DNA from: Sycobia sp. Sy_11
Lineage: Eukaryota; Arthropoda; Insecta; Hymenoptera; Epichrysomallidae
Direction: 5' to 3'
Length of the DNA: 64,000 nucleotides
Assembly: GCA_018907035.1 (NCBI GenBank)
Contig: JACCIC010000015.1
Location: 2,672,001-2,736,000, forward strand
Both the position numbers and the translations under genes were made by a program. The notes beneath the pieces are model-generated. The model saw only the letters and a program-made list of their open reading frames with translations, was not told the origin of the DNA and did no database searches. Positions 37,020-50,775 of this stretch are shown here, one piece after another (the stretch's first letter is position 1; the number at the start of each line of letters is the position of its first letter).

Positions 37020-38927
37020 TGATGGGTGTAATATATTATAAAAGTTTTTCAAATCTCTATGAAAAATTTTATTTTAAAAGAGAAACACCGTTTCTCCAAG
37101 TTTTGTATTTTTTTTTTTTTTTAAAGAACAGATAGTGAAAAGCATAAATTCTATATTTCTATATTTTCAATAGGTGAAAAATTTTTCCAAAGAAACGCGA
37201 CTATTTCTGACATCTTTCAAGTATGCGTTATTTCCTAGCTATTCATTATCACAACTGTCCTTATTTATTGCAATTCGTTGCACAAGTCATGGACTTGGCA
37301 GATATAAGGATTTTTGTTTCTCGTTTTTCAATTGTAATCGTGGTCAATTAATTCTTGAGAATAAGTATACAAGAAAAGAAAAATTGTTACTGTGATTAGT
37401 AACATTTTATTTAATAATAAATGATCCAAAAATAATAATGATTGTTTATAGAGAACGCGTTTGAAATAACAGTAATAAATATAATGGTATTGCTCACGAT
37501 TATCGATGCATTCATGCTAATGGAATATTAACAAGTATTGAAACAATATATAGGTATATTCCAGCTACATGTAAAGAATTTCACCAAAACCTTGTTTCTT
37601 AAATAAATTAGTTCCAATAAAATTATTTCGAAAAAATATTTTACATTTATTTTTATATGAATTCGTATATTATAATAATTTTCTCTTATGTTTGACTATA
37701 TTTTTATATATCTGTCATTGGGAACAAAGTAACTGAAATATGTAAAAAAAATATATGTAAACTGACTTTAAATAATCAAATCTACAAATTTTATCGATTT
37801 ATTATACATCATAATAATAATTTATAATCTACAATATTTATTAAAAAGAATTTCAAAAATCGATATGATACATCTAAGTGTAACTCTACTAATTCATATT
37901 TGGAAAAGCATCATATGTTAACATTGAAGCGAAGTGATTTTTACACTCTCAAAAGTCGCCCATTTAGATTGCTCCATTCATTGGCTTCGAAGCATATATA
38001 ATGCATAAGCGAGTCTGAACATTGAAAAAAACGTCCGATCGCGCACCAGCCAGCAGATTATATACCCTCGAAACAAGCTGGGCGCTCGCATTGAGAGCGC
38101 TGAAAATATAACTAATAAAATAAAAGGATACTGTTAATATGCAACGTACAAGGAAAGAAGTAGGATGTAGAGGATAAAGTCAGATCGAGTCGCGCCCCAT
38201 AAATCCATCCTCCACCTCTACCCCTCTCTTCGGGGGTACGGGGGGGCGGCGAGCCGTATATACATATATGTAGGTATATAACATGGATAAAATCTGTGCC
38301 CGGCTAAAATTCCCGGGCGCTGTTCTCCCCCTCCCTCACCCCCCACGGCCGCCGCGCAGCGCCGGAGTCGATCGTCGGGAGTTTATGAAATATTAATATC
38401 CAATTTGAACCCCCATCCCTCCCGAAACCCCCAGCCACCCGCCATGTACGCTCTTCACCCCGTATACAAAAATCATAACAACTCGTCTCGGGGGCGTAGC
38501 GTGGAGACGCTTCTGCTCCGAGCTGCATAATAGCTTCTCCCTCTCCCCCTACCATCCGACCGTCCGCCCCTTCGATCTACCCTTGGCGGAGGAGGGAGGA
38601 GGAAGAGAGGGGGGGGGCGAAAAATCGCTCGGTCGATCGGGCGAATTATTTATCTTATCTGGCTGGCTATTAAACCCGAGTACATCCCTATATATATATA
38701 TACACACATATACGTGTACTCTCCCTGTCTCCCTTTCCCTTGTGCCAGCTTCGACAGACACGAGCGCGCGCATATAGATAATTTTGCCCCTCCTCCATCG
38801 GAGTTTCTGCTGCGCGGAGTCCGCGATGAGTATCGCGGCGATTGATCTTGCCGATGCGTTTAGTATAGGACAATTGACGCGGGTGCGTGTATAGATAAGG
38901 TTTAGGGAAAATTAGTCACCGGGAGTG

Positions 38928-38979
<52 letters not shown>

Positions 38980-41340
38980 GAAGAAATGGTTATTATAATT
39001 TTACTTGTTGTATTTCTGGGACTGGAGGTTATTTTTACGTTAATTATTGCTCTGACGATTGGAAAGAAAAATGTTGCGGGTTTTTTGTTTTGTTTATATT
39101 TTTGAATGAGGAGGACGTAAGTACACGTCAGGGGTGTGGGGTTGTCAAATCAGCTTCTTGCTGTGCATGTAATTTTCAAACAATGTTCCTCCCCCCCCCC
39201 AAGACCTTCTAAAAAATAATATTATTAGTAATAAAAATTTATTATAATAATTAAATAAAAAAATTCTTACGTTCATTATTTTATTTTTATTAAGTTAAAT
39301 AATACAAAAGTCGAGCTCCTACAAGAGGATCATGGAACTGCTCATAATAATTTAACAGATTTCATTCATTATGATAAAAGAACGCATATAGCTCCAGACG
39401 TTTCATAGCTGTCAAATATAATATCTTTGATGGAATAGAAAGTCTTTTTTTAGAATTATTGATGCCCATGTACTTTCCATTGCATTTTTCAAGCGCTTAT
39501 ACTTGTATTTTCACATTTGCCATTTGAGTTTTCTTGCTTAGGTGTAAAAATTTTTAAAAAAATGTTGTAATTGTATTTATTTATTTATTTCTAATGAGTT
39601 AAATCAATTGTCCCGGAAGGGATCATCATTCTGAATAGAACGTATACATTTGTTTCTTTATTGTAAGAATCTTTAACCATCTATTTGGCACCCTTAATAA
39701 TCCTTCTCGCACGTGAACCGATTCTTATTTTAAGAGACAAAAAATTCTTTGTTTTCTCTAATTTTTTAAAATGCTGGCTCAGGAGCGCTCGACGCGATTT
39801 ACCACGTGGTACTTTTATTTGGTAAACACGGGATTTTATTGTGGCATAAAGAAGGTTAGATCACTTAACCAATTTGCCGCGCCTGATTAGAGGCTATGTA
39901 AACATATATACCCTAGATCTTAGTGGCACAATGCAGAGGTTGTACAGATGATTTTTTTCCCCTCGCGTTTCGCACGTTTTATCACATATTTCGATAACGG
40001 TAGATGCTTTCCAAAATATGAAGATTACGTTGACGCGCATAAAAAATTAAAGTAAAAAAATTAAAAATAAGTCACATTGAATATACCGAGAGCTTCAATT
40101 ATTTGAAATTCTCTATGTGTATATATAAAAGTTTCTTTTTTCCGAGGACAAAAAAAAAACACAAAAATTCCCACATGTACGATTGGCTTGATTTTTCTTC
40201 TACTTTTCCGGTGAGAATACGTTATTCGTCAAATCTATTTTTAACGTATATTTTATTAGAGCATTAAAATAATTGAATTTGTTTTTTTAGAGACTTAAAA
40301 AATGGGTTTCATTTATCTGAACGTCAGAGTCAAATCCTTACTTTTGAGATTGATAAATCCCAATCTGACAAAATCTAATTTAATACGTGAATGGTAATAA
40401 ATACGTATAATAAAAATCGATTTTATAAAACAATCTCCTCCTTATGAATTATTTAAGGGATCCATATTTTATAAAAAGTTTTTATCAGTAACTTTAGAAT
40501 GCATCGAAACAAACAAAAAAAAACATTTATTTTTAAAACACTGATAAAAATCTACAGCTATATTTTTTAATTAAACTGCAGTAGTTTTCTTTTTAAACAG
40601 GGGTTTTAGATCAGATATACAAGCAAAATGGACGAATAGCGTAATGTATAAAACCTCTAACATAAAAGATGGAAAAACATGGCACAAAAATGGATGGAAT
40701 ATACAAAAAAAAAATTAACTTGGTATTTTCAGGTATAAGTTTATAAAAACAAAAGGTTAAAAAATCATGAAAGTATATTGTCGGCAGTATTTATAAATAA
40801 TTTTTGAGGTATGTTTCAAAAGAATTTTTTTCAGATACGTCCCACAAGCCCAACGCTTACAATGCCGAACGCAATTTCTGTGATTTAAAAATCATTGCAG
40901 TCGTTGTGAAAATTTAACCACACTTATTTAGCATTTAGATCAGCAGAGAATTTACAAAAATTTTTGCCAATGAAAATAAAAACCAATACCATGAGTGTCA
41001 TTCGGAAGCTTTCAAACTATATCAATGTAAAGTTTTTAATTCTGAAAAATTAGGAATTACTTAATGTAAAAAATCTAATCAGCACAAATTTGTTTATACA
41101 AAAATCTTACGTTATTTTAACGATACTTTAAAATACTTCAAAATAATAGGGTGGTTTAACCAGTACCGTCTAATGGTTACGTTTTTATTTTTTACATTAC
41201 ATTTACAATGATTATGAAGAGAAATAAATCTATTGGAAAAGTTATTTTAATTAAAATATAAAGAAAACAATTATATCACATTCATAAGTAAATATTTTAA
41301 CCATTACCTCATATTTTTAATTAAAAAAAAAGTTTACTCG
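37020..41340. other. No gene seen
   Basis: AT-rich except 38.0-38.9 kb, which is GC-richer with a poly-G run near 38610. 39.0-41.3 kb has no feature I can name. Confidence 0.5.
38929..38974. repeat. (GA)n microsatellite
   Basis: 46 bp of GA. Confidence 0.95.
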
Positions 41341-41342
41341 TA

Positions 41343-41510
41343 TAGACTCCCGACTATCGGACATTTTTGTTTTCATGCAGTGGCGCCCTCGTAGACGCGG
41401 TGAACGCTTCTTTGCCGATAGTATAAGGTCGAAAGCTCGCCCGGGATTTTTCCTGTAAAAAACTCACTTTCTCGATGCTATAAAAACTTAATTGAATAAA
41501 ATTTCAAATC
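41343..41510 (-). pseudogene. Diverged, frameshifted copy of the 46.3-kb element
   Basis: About 90 nt (41343-41432) align with 46360-46450 with two or three single-base gaps and a majority of transition differences. The shared core is CCTCGTAGACGyGGTGrACG. On the minus strand one frame gives FRPYTIGKEAF and the next gives VHRVYEGATA followed by a stop, which together parallel the intact frame of the other copy. The frameshift and stop mark it as decayed. Confidence 0.35.
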
Positions 41511-41936
41511 ACTATTTTAAGTACAATATTATCAATGCTTTTAACGTCAGAGCCTTTCGTTTTTTTGGTAAGAACATAGCTTAACTACATTTTGGTTTTT
41601 CAATACGAATTAATTCGAACGTAATCTTAGCTAGAGATTCTTGATTTGAACTTACGAATTGAATCTAGTAAAAATTAGAACGATAAGAATTACGCCATAA
41701 TTTTTCCACATTTCTACACACAGTGTTCGTGATATAATACTTCACTATAAAGGTCCCATAACTGTCAAAGCTGAGAACCGCATACCGCACGCACCCCCCA
41801 TGGGATATAAACAGAAAAACCGCATAACATCCTCGTCGAACTTCAAAGGAATCTCGACCCCTGAGTCCCATTCCTCCATATATATTCCACGGCCTCCGTC
41901 GCGCTCTCCATACTTCCCGGTAAAAGCCTCTCGCTC

Positions 41937-41950
41937 ACTCTCGCTCTCTC

Positions 41951-42006
<56 letters not shown>
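41937..42006. repeat. (CT)n microsatellite
   Basis: CT run with one G interruption near 41958. Confidence 0.95.
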
Positions 42007-42654
42007 GTCCCGCCGAGGTCCCGACGCTCCTGAGAGGAAAGAAGGGGCTTTCGACATAAATAAGCCCCACCGCCCTATCTCGTTGACCCCGTCCACCCCG
42101 CTCTCGGGGCCGCGCAATTACAGGTTGACATACGCGTGCGCCTCTCCCCCCCCCCCGCCCCACCACTCTCTCGCTCTGCCCGCACCTTCCCGAATTACGC
42201 CTAAAATCACCCGCCTCCCGCGCGCCCCGCGGTAACTTCGCGGAAGGAGGGCTTTTTCACGGTGCCGCCGCCGTCGCCGCCGCGGCGCGCGCTTCTTTGG
42301 GCAGGTGCCGCCCGTCCATCCGTCCACGCATGCCTCCGCGCTAATGTATGGGGCCTCGCGCCGAGCGAGAGACGTTTCCCTCGGTCCTCACCGCTCGGCG
42401 CGGCCGTGAAAACATTATGCGCGCATAGAGGAGCGCGGCGGCTCCGTTTATTGCCCGTGCCCCCTTCACTCCCCCCCCCGCTCCGCGGCCCCGCCATTGT
42501 TCCCGCTCTGCGGCTCTCTTTCTTTCTCTCCTTCTGTCTCCGTCTCTTTCTCGCTCCGAGTAGAGAGGTAGATGAAGAAGAAGCGCAAAAAGGCTCCGAC
42601 TGCGCGTAACAAGGCAGCCATCCATGGGCTCCTCGAGGCTCGCCTCAGTCTTCC

Positions 42655-42657
<3 letters not shown>

Positions 42658-42713
<56 letters not shown>
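42658..42713. repeat. (TA)n microsatellite
   Basis: 56 bp of AT inside a GC-rich island. Confidence 0.95.
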
Positions 42714-42716
<3 letters not shown>

Positions 42717-43221
42717 GCACAGGGTGCCGACGTGTTAATTTTTCGAACGTCCGCGCGCGGAGCGAGGTCGCGGCAGCCGCAGCGACGAGCGCGGGGAGAT
42801 TTCCCGCGAGCTTTTTATTAAGCGATCGGCCTCGGGACTTTAGGTATATATATATATATATACACACACACACTTCTAATGCCCTGGCTCACTCGGCTCT
42901 CGAAGGATAGTTACTCGGAAAATTGCCAAGAGAGGGTGTACAGAATAATGCGCGTGTGTCAATATATATCTGTATATATAGTGCGGGCCGATGGAGGCAA
43001 ATTTAGCGCGAAAAGCGGCGGCGCGTAACGGTTCGAAAATTCCGTTGGTTTTTCGTGGGAGCCAGCCATCGGTTAGGCGGAAAAACGATGTTGTTATTAC
43101 ATGTATAGGGTTCTTAAACAAGGTCGCGCACCGGCCGCGGCTCTTTCTTTGTATCGCAAACTGGGTATGACCTTATAAATGATCGTTAAGTTCCCTGCTG
43201 CTTTTTGAGAAAATCAAATAA

Positions 43222-43222
<1 letters not shown>

Positions 43223-43267
<45 letters not shown>
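43223..43267. repeat. (TA)n microsatellite
   Basis: 45 bp of TA. Confidence 0.95.
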
Positions 43268-43270
<3 letters not shown>

Positions 43271-45039
43271 CCATATCAATCTCGTACTAATTTCCAATGT
43301 TTGTTATCAGGTTATCAGATATAAGTTCTGGCTTCTAATTAGCTGAATAATATCAGAGCTTGTTGATTTTTACAGTCCTATTGGGGAGTTAAGAGAACGT
43401 TAGATCTTAGCCCTCTGTTATAACTGTTATAACTTTACAAAGTCACGCGACAAGTGGAGGCAAGCTTATGAATTTTATTTCAATATCCTAATTTTCTTGA
43501 TACTTTCGTAAAATTAATATAGATTAGTTATTTACGTTTGTTAGGTACGATTTTTGTTATTATTCACTACATTTACTATAAAGAATAAAAAGTTTTATAT
43601 AATGCGATCTAGCTTGAGCAATTTTTCTACATACAAGCATATATAACATTATCTATATACCAATCACATTACTAAAATTTTGTTTAAATATGTATGGTAT
43701 AATTTAAATGAGCTTCGAAACTATGCCACAAATTAGGGAATACTTTTGCTTAATTCCTGAAGATGAATGCGACAATAGAGAAAAATACCAATGTAAAAAA
43801 CTTTACGAATGTTCTTTCCTTACTGTCACCAAGTGCCCATTCGGATAATATATGCATGTAGTTTAGAAATTCTAAACTACGATAATGTTAAAATAAAGTT
43901 GCACGCTTATCGCAAAATCACAATATCTTTAAGTAATTTATTACGCTTTATGACAATGATTTTCAATTTGTATTTGTTTTTTTTTTTGCATTTATAATGG
44001 CCATAATGGCTTCATAGGATTGGTGATTAAGGGAAACATATGGCGATTTCAGCGATATCGTTCGTTCAATCGGAAGAAGCCTTTGTACAGACTTGACAAA
44101 AGTATTGACATATGGAATAGACGATATTTTCATAAACCACATAATAATTTTTGAACGATTCTCCGATAAGCGTTATAAAAGTGTTATTAAAAAATACTTT
44201 ATTAATATTTTTTAAACTGTTTTTATCTATTGGATTTTATATTCGATGACACAACCGCAGTCCATGACGCTTCAGCGAATTTGAAAGTATTAAACAATCA
44301 AACTGTTTGTCAGTGCTTTACATCGATGTATAAATGGTACAGTCACAAGAAAAACTTTCATGTATAGTCAATCAACAATTTACTTTATTTTTTTTATATA
44401 TAAATTTAAATTATATATCCGTAGTTGTACAAAATCTATTGTAGTCATTATGATAATTGGTATGGAAATATCAGAGTAAATATTGTCATTTCATCCTATG
44501 CAGCACTAAGTGTTTATACATCAAATCACCGCACACGATACTTCGAACGGACTCACAGAGGAATTCAGCAACAAAGGCTTCAAACAGCACAATTCGAACT
44601 TTACAACGAAACAACTAGCGCGCCTTTCACATTTTTGTCCACGAAGACTGGTAAAATGACGAGTTTTGCGACGAGAATTAACGCATTCTCCGCGTGTTTT
44701 CGCAGAAGACCAGCACGATTATACTGTTGAGGCGTTGGTCGAAAATTTTGTCTGTAAGAGATCGGCAGGCATTTTTTCCAGATTCGAATACTTTACAAAG
44801 GACATTTTTTTTTCCAATAGTCGGCTTTATCGAACGTATCAAAGTATGATTTACTAACTTCGTATGCCTATTTTAATCCAGAAAAATTTATATTCTCGGA
44901 CACTTGCCAATGCTTAGCAATATAATGTTAAACGAAATTACACTCATATTATTCTATAAATTTTCTGAAATTTTACGTGCTTAAAATTTATTTATTTTGA
45001 CGCGCACATATATCAATGTAAAATGTATTTGAATAATAT

Positions 45040-45640
45040 TTCAAATCGTGTGGTTCCCTGGAAAATCGGCGATACGCGGCTGTATTGGATAATACAATGA
45101 CCGGACTGATTTTCAGGCCGTCCATTTGGAACCGCAGGGGAACGGGAAAAATGTCCACCAACCCTGTACAGATATCGGCATGGATTAACTTGTCACCGCT
45201 ATAATTGTCAACCGTGCCTCTACCTTTAAGTCGGAATTGTTTCAATAATCGCATATCATTCGTCGCGAACATTGAGTTGTACTACTTCGCGCGCACTCTA
45301 CTACTGTACTTGGCGCAAAACGAACAGCGCCAGTCCTCGCGAGCGGCGGGTGTCGAGATTGCATTACGCCGCCATCGTAAAGACCGCACGGCACAGTCTT
45401 TAAGCACCGCTTGTATTATTCGTATATTGTATTATATATATTCGGAGCCGGACTTGTTACTGGTAGCTGGCGTCCTGTTTTTCAATGCCCAAAAATCCGA
45501 CTTACAGATGCCTATACGTAAAAACTTCAAACGCCCTCTAGGATATTTTCTTAAATACCGGTAGTACATAATTATCGTGTATTAATACGCAAACTTGAAG
45601 ATAATTATTCATTCATAGCTTGTATAGCTTTCGCGCTGGG
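45040..45640. promoter_or_regulatory. Moderate-GC unique block downstream of eve, enhancer or unrecognised exon
   Basis: Contains GGATTA near 45182 and GAACCGCAGG near 45128 (Runt-type RACCRCA core). Open frames of 94 codons (minus, 45272-44988) and 119 codons (plus, 45205-45564) overlap in opposite directions and neither resembles a known family. Undecided between a regulatory element and a degraded coding element. Confidence 0.2.
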
Positions 45641-46309
45641 TATGACACCGATCGCAGCTGGCAATTCAAATGCTGTACGCGTTACAAGAGGAGTAATTAA
45701 CAAGAACGGAAATCCCGGGATTGCAAGCAGTACACGAAAGCATTGCTTAGATTAGTGAAATTTCGGAGTTTCTTAAGAAGTTCTTTAAAAGTTATTCAGA
45801 ATTAACGAAATGCATCAAAGTGACGTATAGAAAGTGTTATGGCAGAGTTAAGACTGTAAAAAAGCATCCTTGAATTCTCTCCACATCATCGAAAGGATTT
45901 TACTAAAGGAGATTGATGCAAAGAACTTCACTTTTTATGGAAATGTTAATACTCGTTTAAGTCGTCATTGTATTTTCAAATCCGAAGCTGTCAAAACTTT
46001 ATTTTATAATATTGAAATGGGAAAAAAATGAATGGGCCAAAAGAACAAAAGTTAAATGTGATAAGAACACGAGTCACTTATCGATGATATCCTATATAGT
46101 TATGTCTCAAAACAAAACACGTGTTTTACAAATATTAAAAGAAATAAATATATGTTTTAAAATTTATTTTGTTTAATTTCTTTTTTAATCACATTATGTG
46201 TTTCATTCAAATATAAAGCCAAACAGTTCTGTGACATTATTATCCGTTTTTTCATATTGAATTACAAAATATAGTACAAACTTCAAATAAATATTCGAAG
46301 CAAAAATCT

Positions 46310-46543
46310 CTATTTTTTAATAATAAAAACATCTTCGCTCCACATAAAGTCTGCACTATAACGAAGCTCCCATGATTGCCATTTCGGTTTTCTAGTAGTG
46401 ACAACCTCGTAGACGTGGTGGACGTTTTCTCTACCAATAATATCTGGTCGTCTCGAAAAAGGCTTCTCTCGTGTAATTTTCAACCGTAGATTGCGAGTCC
46501 GGAAGGAAAGTCTTTCTCCAACGTGATAGAATAGTAGTATATG
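46310..46543 (-). CDS. Unidentified 77-codon open frame, remnant of a repeated coding element
   Basis: The minus strand is open from just after a TGA (46546-46544) to TAG at 46312-46310 and has no early ATG. It reads as ordinary globular sequence, not low complexity: VGERLSFRTRNLRLK, then RRPDIIGRENVHHVYEVV, then WQSWELRYSADFMW. The central part aligns with a second, broken copy at about 41343-41510 in the same orientation (shared RP..IG.E and H.VYE). I do not recognise the family. It may be the 3' end of a transposon gene, a degraded host exon, or an old viral insertion. Lack of a start codon makes it unlikely to be expressed alone. Confidence 0.3.
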   Translation of the reverse strand, partial: HILLFYHVGERLSFRTRNLRLKITREKPFSRRPDIIGRENVHHVYEVVTTRKPKWQSWELRYSADFMWSEDVFIIKK

Positions 46544-47136
46544 TCATATTTGTTTCCACAGATAGGATAGAGCTATACTATTTTACAGCGAAATATTTCC
46601 ATTTGTAGAATTAAGTAAAGAAACAAACCCAGATTTCTGAACCTTCATCATTTTTTATCGCAATGCAATAAAAACTTCTAATTACTTCAGAAATCGACGA
46701 ACTATTTTAGAAAAAATTAATCAAAACCGAAGAGAAAAAGTTGTCTATGATGAATCCGCTGTGACAGATTGTGATAAAATGTTAGATGTCCATGTTTACT
46801 TAGAAAAATTCAGATTAATATTTGAATTTCATGAGTTTTGGAAGGAAAAGTATTTGATAAAAACGAGTGTTGAGAAAAATTCTTTTTAAGAAAAGTTATT
46901 CGTATACAAGTGCGGGCATCCACCACGAAATCCCTGTACCAATATTTCGATAGCAACAACAAATATTTCATGTCATAGCAATATATTGGTTCATTCTAAA
47001 GCATATCTCTATCATTTCTGATATACCTATAAATGTGGTTTTCGTGCAGGTAGAGTCGTTCCCAAATACCATTCGCCAAGCCAATCATGTAACATTACAC
47101 AGAAAACGAGAGACTAAAAGGGATATAGAGAGAAAG

Positions 47137-47138
<2 letters not shown>

Positions 47139-47173
<35 letters not shown>
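47139..47173. repeat. (GA)n microsatellite
   Basis: About 35 bp of GA. A perfect CAGGTAG (Zelda/TAGteam word) lies at 47047-47053, about 90 bp before it. Confidence 0.9.
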
Positions 47174-47175
<2 letters not shown>

Positions 47176-48067
47176 CAAATAGAACGGGCGAAATACAATG
47201 TAAAAATCGAAAATCACCAACAGAGTTGTTTAGCGAGACAATGCGACGCATCGCCGCGCCGCGTACATAAATAATAAAGCATAATCGCGGCCGCGATCTT
47301 CTCCCCCCCTTTCTCTCACACCCCCGGCGCGCCCGAGCGCATAATAAAGCGTTTCTCGCACCGCGACCCTCCGCCGGCCGGCCACGCAGCGCGAGGATAA
47401 AAACCTCGAAGGGACGGGCGCGTGAATGCGCAGGCGTGCGCGCGCGCATGTGAAAATATTTTGAAAAGCGCGCGAGGGCGACGAACGAGCCGCCCCGGCG
47501 CCCGACGGGGCGTGGATTTCGTCGGCGTGACCGTCACGAATCTCGAGGAGGCTTACACGCGCATATATATATGCGCGCGCACAAATATAACCGGATAATA
47601 CGTATACGGTGTCGGCGCGGTCGCGCCGTTCATACTCGTGACGCTGGCGCTGCGCGCTCCTCCGTTACGATATACGCGCCGTATTTACCTACACCGTGCG
47701 CGACGAATCAGCGGGGCCGCATCCGCGGTAGGGGAAAATATTTTGCCCGTCGGCGAGAGAGCCTGTGGCTAATTGAAAAGTCAAAACCAATACGCGCGCG
47801 CGCACACACAGACACACACACACACACATATCTATGTATTATATCTAACGGCGAAAACGGTGGGCAGGAAGAAGTCCATGCGTAAATAATGTATATGCTA
47901 GGCATATATATATACATGGGGAAGAAGGAGAGACAGTGGGAGTGAGAGAACGGAGTCGGCGTCAGCCCTTTGAGACCCTGTCACGCCTCCCGTGGCGCTC
48001 TATACGTATAGATATATTCTCCATATTCTCCATAGTCAGCACGCGCATTATTATACGCAGTGGAGGG

Positions 48068-48073
<6 letters not shown>

Positions 48074-48118
<45 letters not shown>
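48074..48118. repeat. (TA)n microsatellite
   Basis: 45 bp of TA in a GC-rich island. Confidence 0.95.
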
Positions 48119-48121
<3 letters not shown>

Positions 48122-48319
48122 GCGAAAAGCCGAGAAAACGACCCCCCGCGCTCGGTCGCCGGGGGTACCGGACGGTAGCCGATGAAACCGACCTTTTGGA
48201 GCATCATCGAGGCGGACGAGGGCCAGTCGCTCTGATTGTTCGGCTATTATACATTTGCGGCGGGCGCTCAGGGCGCGGGGCTAAAAGCCGGGACGGGGGA
48301 TGAGATAGCGAAGAGTGAG

Positions 48320-48320
48320 G

Positions 48321-48376
<56 letters not shown>

Positions 48377-48377
48377 C
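48320..48377. repeat. Perfect 58-bp palindrome around a (TA)n core
   Basis: GTATATTAT, then (AT)n, then ATAATATAC. The asymmetric ends mirror each other exactly, beyond what a plain TA tract requires. Confidence 0.8.
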
Positions 48378-48588
48378 ATGTATAGCAGAAAACCTCCCAG
48401 AAGACACGGAGGAGGCGAACCACCGCGTGATCATTGGCCCCAATAATATATTATAAGAGAAACTTCTCAGGGTGCCCTGTACACTGCATATACTGCACGT
48501 ATATACTGCACCGCGTTCGGTCTATGTCTCAGGATTATTATTTTGAAAAATCGTCCGGGGTCCAGAGAGCAAGGGAGAGAATAGAGAA

Positions 48589-48591
<3 letters not shown>

Positions 48592-48645
<54 letters not shown>
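48592..48645. repeat. (GA)n microsatellite
   Basis: 54 bp of GA. A shorter GA run follows at 48816-48838. Confidence 0.95.
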
Positions 48646-48649
<4 letters not shown>

Positions 48650-50727
48650 GGGCATGATGGAGAAATAATCCGACGAAATCAGAGATTATAGGACTTTTAT
48701 TTAGTTGGCCTGGGGTGGGGTCGCCACGGTAATTATTTCTTAATTTAAGTCCGCTATTCTCGGCGATAGATTTTTGCAAATTTCATCAATTTTCCTTGGC
48801 ACACCTACATACAGGGAGAGAGAGAGAGAGAGAGAGAAATATTTATGCATATTTTTACGGATAAAGTAACTTCCATATAAAGTTCGTATAGTAAAAGTAT
48901 GAAGACCCGCTTTTTTCGCAATTTGATCAAATTTTTTTATGCAGTAACATATCTAAACTATATAATCTACTGACGATAAAAGGCTTGCGGCTATATTATG
49001 AGGACAAAGCCAAAATCTAGCGATCCGTTTATCATTCTAGCATTTTCCAACCTCCATTCTCTAAACGTATTTTTCATTTCAACGCGGGTATGAGAATTTC
49101 CAATCGTATATAGACGATTATTAAAAGACGAATCGATAAGAGTTTTATACTGGCGTAACAACGAATGATTTAAGGAGTATCTTCAGAATTTCATCATATA
49201 GTAAATTTACTTTTACATACCGCTATACATATTGTTATTTACCTGACGATAATTTTTTTATAATACAATCTTCAATCATTCTAATGTTATAGACGCATGA
49301 AAAATTACGATATTGATTAAATTGTGTATTTTCAATCTATGCTTCTCATATAGAAAGATACACATACTTAAATATTCTTTACACACCACTGGATCACAAG
49401 ATTTTCAGCTACCGAATTCCTATAATAGATACTTACCGTGTGTTCTGTATTCCTGTTTGGACAGAAAATTGAATTTTCGGGAGTGAACAACAACGGGCAG
49501 GAAATGGGCGATCGATCCCCCGATTGCTTTATACATATTCGTAAGAAGCGCCGATTACGATATTCCAAACACAACAAAAAAAAAAAAAAAAAAGAAAAAA
49601 ATTACTCGCCAAGCGCAAGAATCTTACTTTCGTACTTAGCAAGCGCGCACAATTGAATTTTCACGTACGAGTGTAAAACAGAAATTTTTTGAGCCTGTTC
49701 TACGACTTAAGTGCGCGGTTACGTGAAAGTTGATCCTTATCCCGTGAGAGCTTCATCCCCCTGTCTTCGTTTTGACTCCAGAGATGTCTCACGAGATTAA
49801 CAGAATAAATAAAAAAATAAAAAGTCAACGGTCGCACGGCCCCTGTCCTAATGCTTTACTATATTACTCTTATAGAAATTCGGTGTATAAGTAAAATTAC
49901 ATCGATCTCGGGAATATGTAGAAATAATTTCGTAATTTCCTTTTTATATACTACATAATATAATATAATAAGAGCGAACAAAGACGAAATCCTCCCCGTC
50001 TCCTTCATTTCCTCCTTATAGAAAGGCACTCCTCACGCCCTCTAAAACAAACAAACGAAATCCATTTAAAAACGCGCGCTCCGGTCCCGTAATCGTCATC
50101 CGGAACAATAACGGGCGCACGAAAATCTGAGGCACGATCAGAGACAGAGAGAGAGAGAGAGAGAGAGAAGAGAGACAGGGAGGGATAACTGCCGTTTATT
50201 GGGCGCGTGCGAGCGCGCGATACGCGCATCTTCCAATATAAACGGGCGCAGGCAAGACGCGGGGCCAATAAAAAGAACGCCATAAAGACATCCGTGTCGG
50301 CTCGTAAAATCTACGGCCGATCGGTATTGCAGTTCCCCCCCACCTCATAATAATACGGAGCCTAGAAATAATCCTCCCCCCCGGCCCCCCCACACCGCTC
50401 CTACCGCTCTGCTCGAGATCGCGGGAGGCGCAGTTAAAAAGGGAGGAGTCAACCCTTTTCGCGGACCGCCGGGGGTCTCTCAACCCTTGCCCCGACTGAG
50501 ACACTCCTTTTTTTTGCTCTGGTTTTTATGCCTTTCCACGCTGGCCCCTGCCACGCTTGACCCGGTCATAGAAGGTGGCGGGGGGGGGGGGGACGCAGGT
50601 GCGCCCAGGAAGGAGAGAGATAGAGAAGGCTGTGGAACGCAAGAGGATTTTTTTTTCAACGCAGCCTTTACGACTCAGCTCTTTCTTCTGCTCGCTGCGC
50701 GTCGAAGAAGGGGTTGCCGCATTTTTT

Positions 50728-50729
<2 letters not shown>

Positions 50730-50771
<42 letters not shown>

Positions 50772-50775
50772 TCAC
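50730..50775. repeat. (CT)n microsatellite
   Basis: CT run with single interruptions; a GA run at 50143-50168 lies 560 bp earlier. Confidence 0.9.

Larger units (their letters stand above)
32171..37020. other. No gene seen downstream of eve
   Basis: 32.2-33.75 kb AT-rich. 33.75-35.7 kb carries five TA tracts and CT runs. 36.2-37.0 kb is GC-richer with a poly-A run at 36182-36215. AAAAGTCAA (minus strand) at 33872-33880. Confidence 0.5.
41860..43200. other. GC-rich island without a recognisable gene
   Basis: Overlapping frames on both strands, all dominated by CT, CG or TA repeats. A poly-C run lies at 42148-42158. Unexplained beyond composition. Confidence 0.45.
43268..47030. other. AT-rich to moderate DNA; no recognised gene
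   Basis: Contains the 45.04-45.64 kb block and the 46.3-kb open frame. A 101-codon plus frame (44425-44730) has no recognisable motif. Confidence 0.45.
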
